This document shows positions 62,727-64,000 of a stretch of 64,000 nucleotides of DNA, in pieces; position 1 is the stretch's first letter, and the number at the start of each line of letters is the position of its first letter. The notes beneath the pieces were generated by a model, which was not told the DNA's origin, ran no database searches, and saw nothing but the letters and a program-made list of their open reading frames with translations. The position numbers and the translations under genes were made by a program. The DNA is from Varroa destructor (Eukaryota > Arthropoda > Arachnida > Mesostigmata > Varroidae), in assembly GCF_002443255.2 (NCBI RefSeq), contig NW_019211460.1, positions 34,571,952 through 34,635,951 of the forward strand, read 5' to 3'.

Positions 62727-64000
62727 CTACTCTCCAGCATCCGTAACGCCGCCGAGAGTGATGGCAAAAGTAGCCTCTTCTTCAGGGAGTTCTGGCGAGT
62801 CATAGATTTTCGCAATGCGCGTATCTCCACGACATTTACGGAGTTGAACGCGGGTCGTCGAGGCATGAGCCAGGATATGGCCTCCGATTGGCTTCTTTGG
62901 GTCAGCTTGAAATGTCATTGTAACTCCGGGGTCAGCAGTCATTTGATTCGTGATGAGCACGGAGATGTTATACTCTTCTGAGATCTTTTGAAGTCGCGAC
63001 ATCAGCTGACCGAGCTTTTGCTGCCGTTCTGCAAGCTCACCACGTCCACAGTAGTCAACTCTAAATTAAAAAAAAGTGAATGTTAAGTATATTAATTACT
63101 CACGTGGATTATTGTTGCACTGAAGTCCGTCCTTCGCACTTGATCCGACTCTCATATCAACTCAGAGCTTGAATAATCCACCTACCTTGGTTATTAAAGT
63201 TTCTACAATTAAATTTTATTATAAACAAATACGGTGATTGAGGTGCTTGTGTAAATATTTATGCCTTCTGCGAACATTTCTCATTTCCAACTGCATATAT
63301 CAAATACATCATATATTTACGATATTTCTAGATCAACAAATAATACTTATTCAATAAGATTGTGAGAACACCCGCACCTAAAGAGAGCCATCACAGAGTC
63401 TATGACGAGCAGTTTAAAAACTCCGCGTTCCTCGTGAAATTTCGCAGCAGCTAGGTCGAGTAGCTCCATCTGGTGATCAGACGTGAATGCCCGTGCGTAC
63501 AGTACGTTATCCAGAATCATGTCGCCATCAAAGCCGAATCGTGCGGCAATGTTACGTAACCGATCCGGCCGAAATGTATTTTCAGTGTCGATGAAAAGAG
63601 CCTTCCCGCCAGGATAATTTGTATCTTCAACGGGTATCTGACACGTTACACAGCAGGTATGTGAAATTTGAGTCTTACCACAGCGGAACTCACCAAACAC
63701 CTCAGTGATGCCCATACTCTGAAGGCCTCCACCCAAGATTGCGTCCAATTTCGACGAACCGGTTGACACGTGAAATATGCAACGTCTTTGTTCGCCATAC
63801 AGGCGCGCAGTCGTGAATCCGTTACAACATCTATCGACTTTAGCAGCCGCCTCCTTGATTTTGTCAACCTTCACTTCCGATAGTCCTTTGATATTAATTA
63901 ACTTTTTCCGGGTTGTCATCTGAACCCCTTTCACTGTGCAAATGCCAGCGCTTTTGAGCTTGTTTATGTCGGCCACATTAATACCTTGTCTTTGCAGAAG
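62727..64000 (-). CDS. DMC1: Dmc1 meiotic recombinase, 5' end off the window
   Basis: This is a RecA/Rad51-family ATPase that coats single-stranded DNA and drives strand exchange between homologues in meiosis. There are two visible exons: 64000-63378 and 63060-62727, stop TAG. They are joined by a 317-bp intron with donor AG|GTGCGG and acceptor ATTTAG|A; splicing restores the conserved LFRVD. In all 318 residues are visible against about 340 in the family, so roughly 20-25 N-terminal residues lie beyond the edge. Domains in order: N-terminal helix-hairpin-helix ([34 protein letters not shown]); Walker A GEFRCGKT; the Dmc1-typical [35 protein letters not shown]; Walker [27 protein letters not shown]; loop 2 region NQMTADPG...[15 protein letters not shown]-terminus [39 protein letters not shown] marks Dmc1 rather than Rad51. 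Walker A has Cys where vertebrates have Thr, outside the catalytic GKT. Confidence 0.96.
63061..63377 (-). other. dmc1 intron
   Basis: A phase-2 GT-AG intron: the Arg codon is split AG|A. The donor is GTGCGG after CTCTTTAG, and the acceptor is ATTTAG before AGTTGACTAC. The intron is AT-rich and contains an in-frame stop if retained ([12 protein letters not shown] stop). Confidence 0.9.

Overview
This is animal nuclear DNA. The evidence is a Dmc1-type meiotic recombinase gene interrupted by a GT-AG intron, a metazoan-type ribophorin II, a polydactyl zinc-finger protein, AAUAAA/AUUAAA poly(A) signals after the plus-strand genes, many (TA)n microsatellites and long non-coding stretches. There is no sign of bacterial operons or ribosome binding sites. 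The exact taxon cannot be read from the sequence. A moderately AT-rich, gene-poor arthropod genome such as an arachnid or mite would fit, but that is inference.

The window is very lopsided. Bases 1 to about 52,900 contain no gene I can identify. They hold AT-rich spacer (or intron) sequence, several GC-richer islands (near 5.2, 10.3-12.2, 22.5-23.4, 32.5-33.6, 36.0-36.4, 44.8-45.4 and 50.3-50.9 kb), short TA, CA, A, T and C tracts, a few strong inverted repeats and a handful of weak ORFs. One of these, at 21,861, looks like the end of a nuclear-receptor DNA-binding domain directly after a good 3' splice site, in a neighbourhood that is otherwise broken by stops.

The right 11 kb carries three confident genes. 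A nearly intronless plus-strand gene (53,069-55,210) encodes a 713-residue protein with about ten irregular C2H2/C2HC fingers in repeated three-finger modules and an acidic tail with SUMO-type motifs. A single-exon plus-strand gene (59,601-60,452) encodes a short, Swp1-sized ribophorin II: a signal peptide followed at once by the C-terminal domain and three membrane segments. On the minus strand, the 3' part of dmc1 (two visible exons) runs off the right edge; it is convergent with the ribophorin gene. Between the zinc-finger and ribophorin genes, two minus-strand open frames (57,244-57,768 and 57,931-58,182) are possible but unproven exons.

The three genes have unrelated jobs (probable nuclear DNA/RNA binding, ER N-glycosylation, meiotic recombination), so the neighbourhood does not form a functional cluster.
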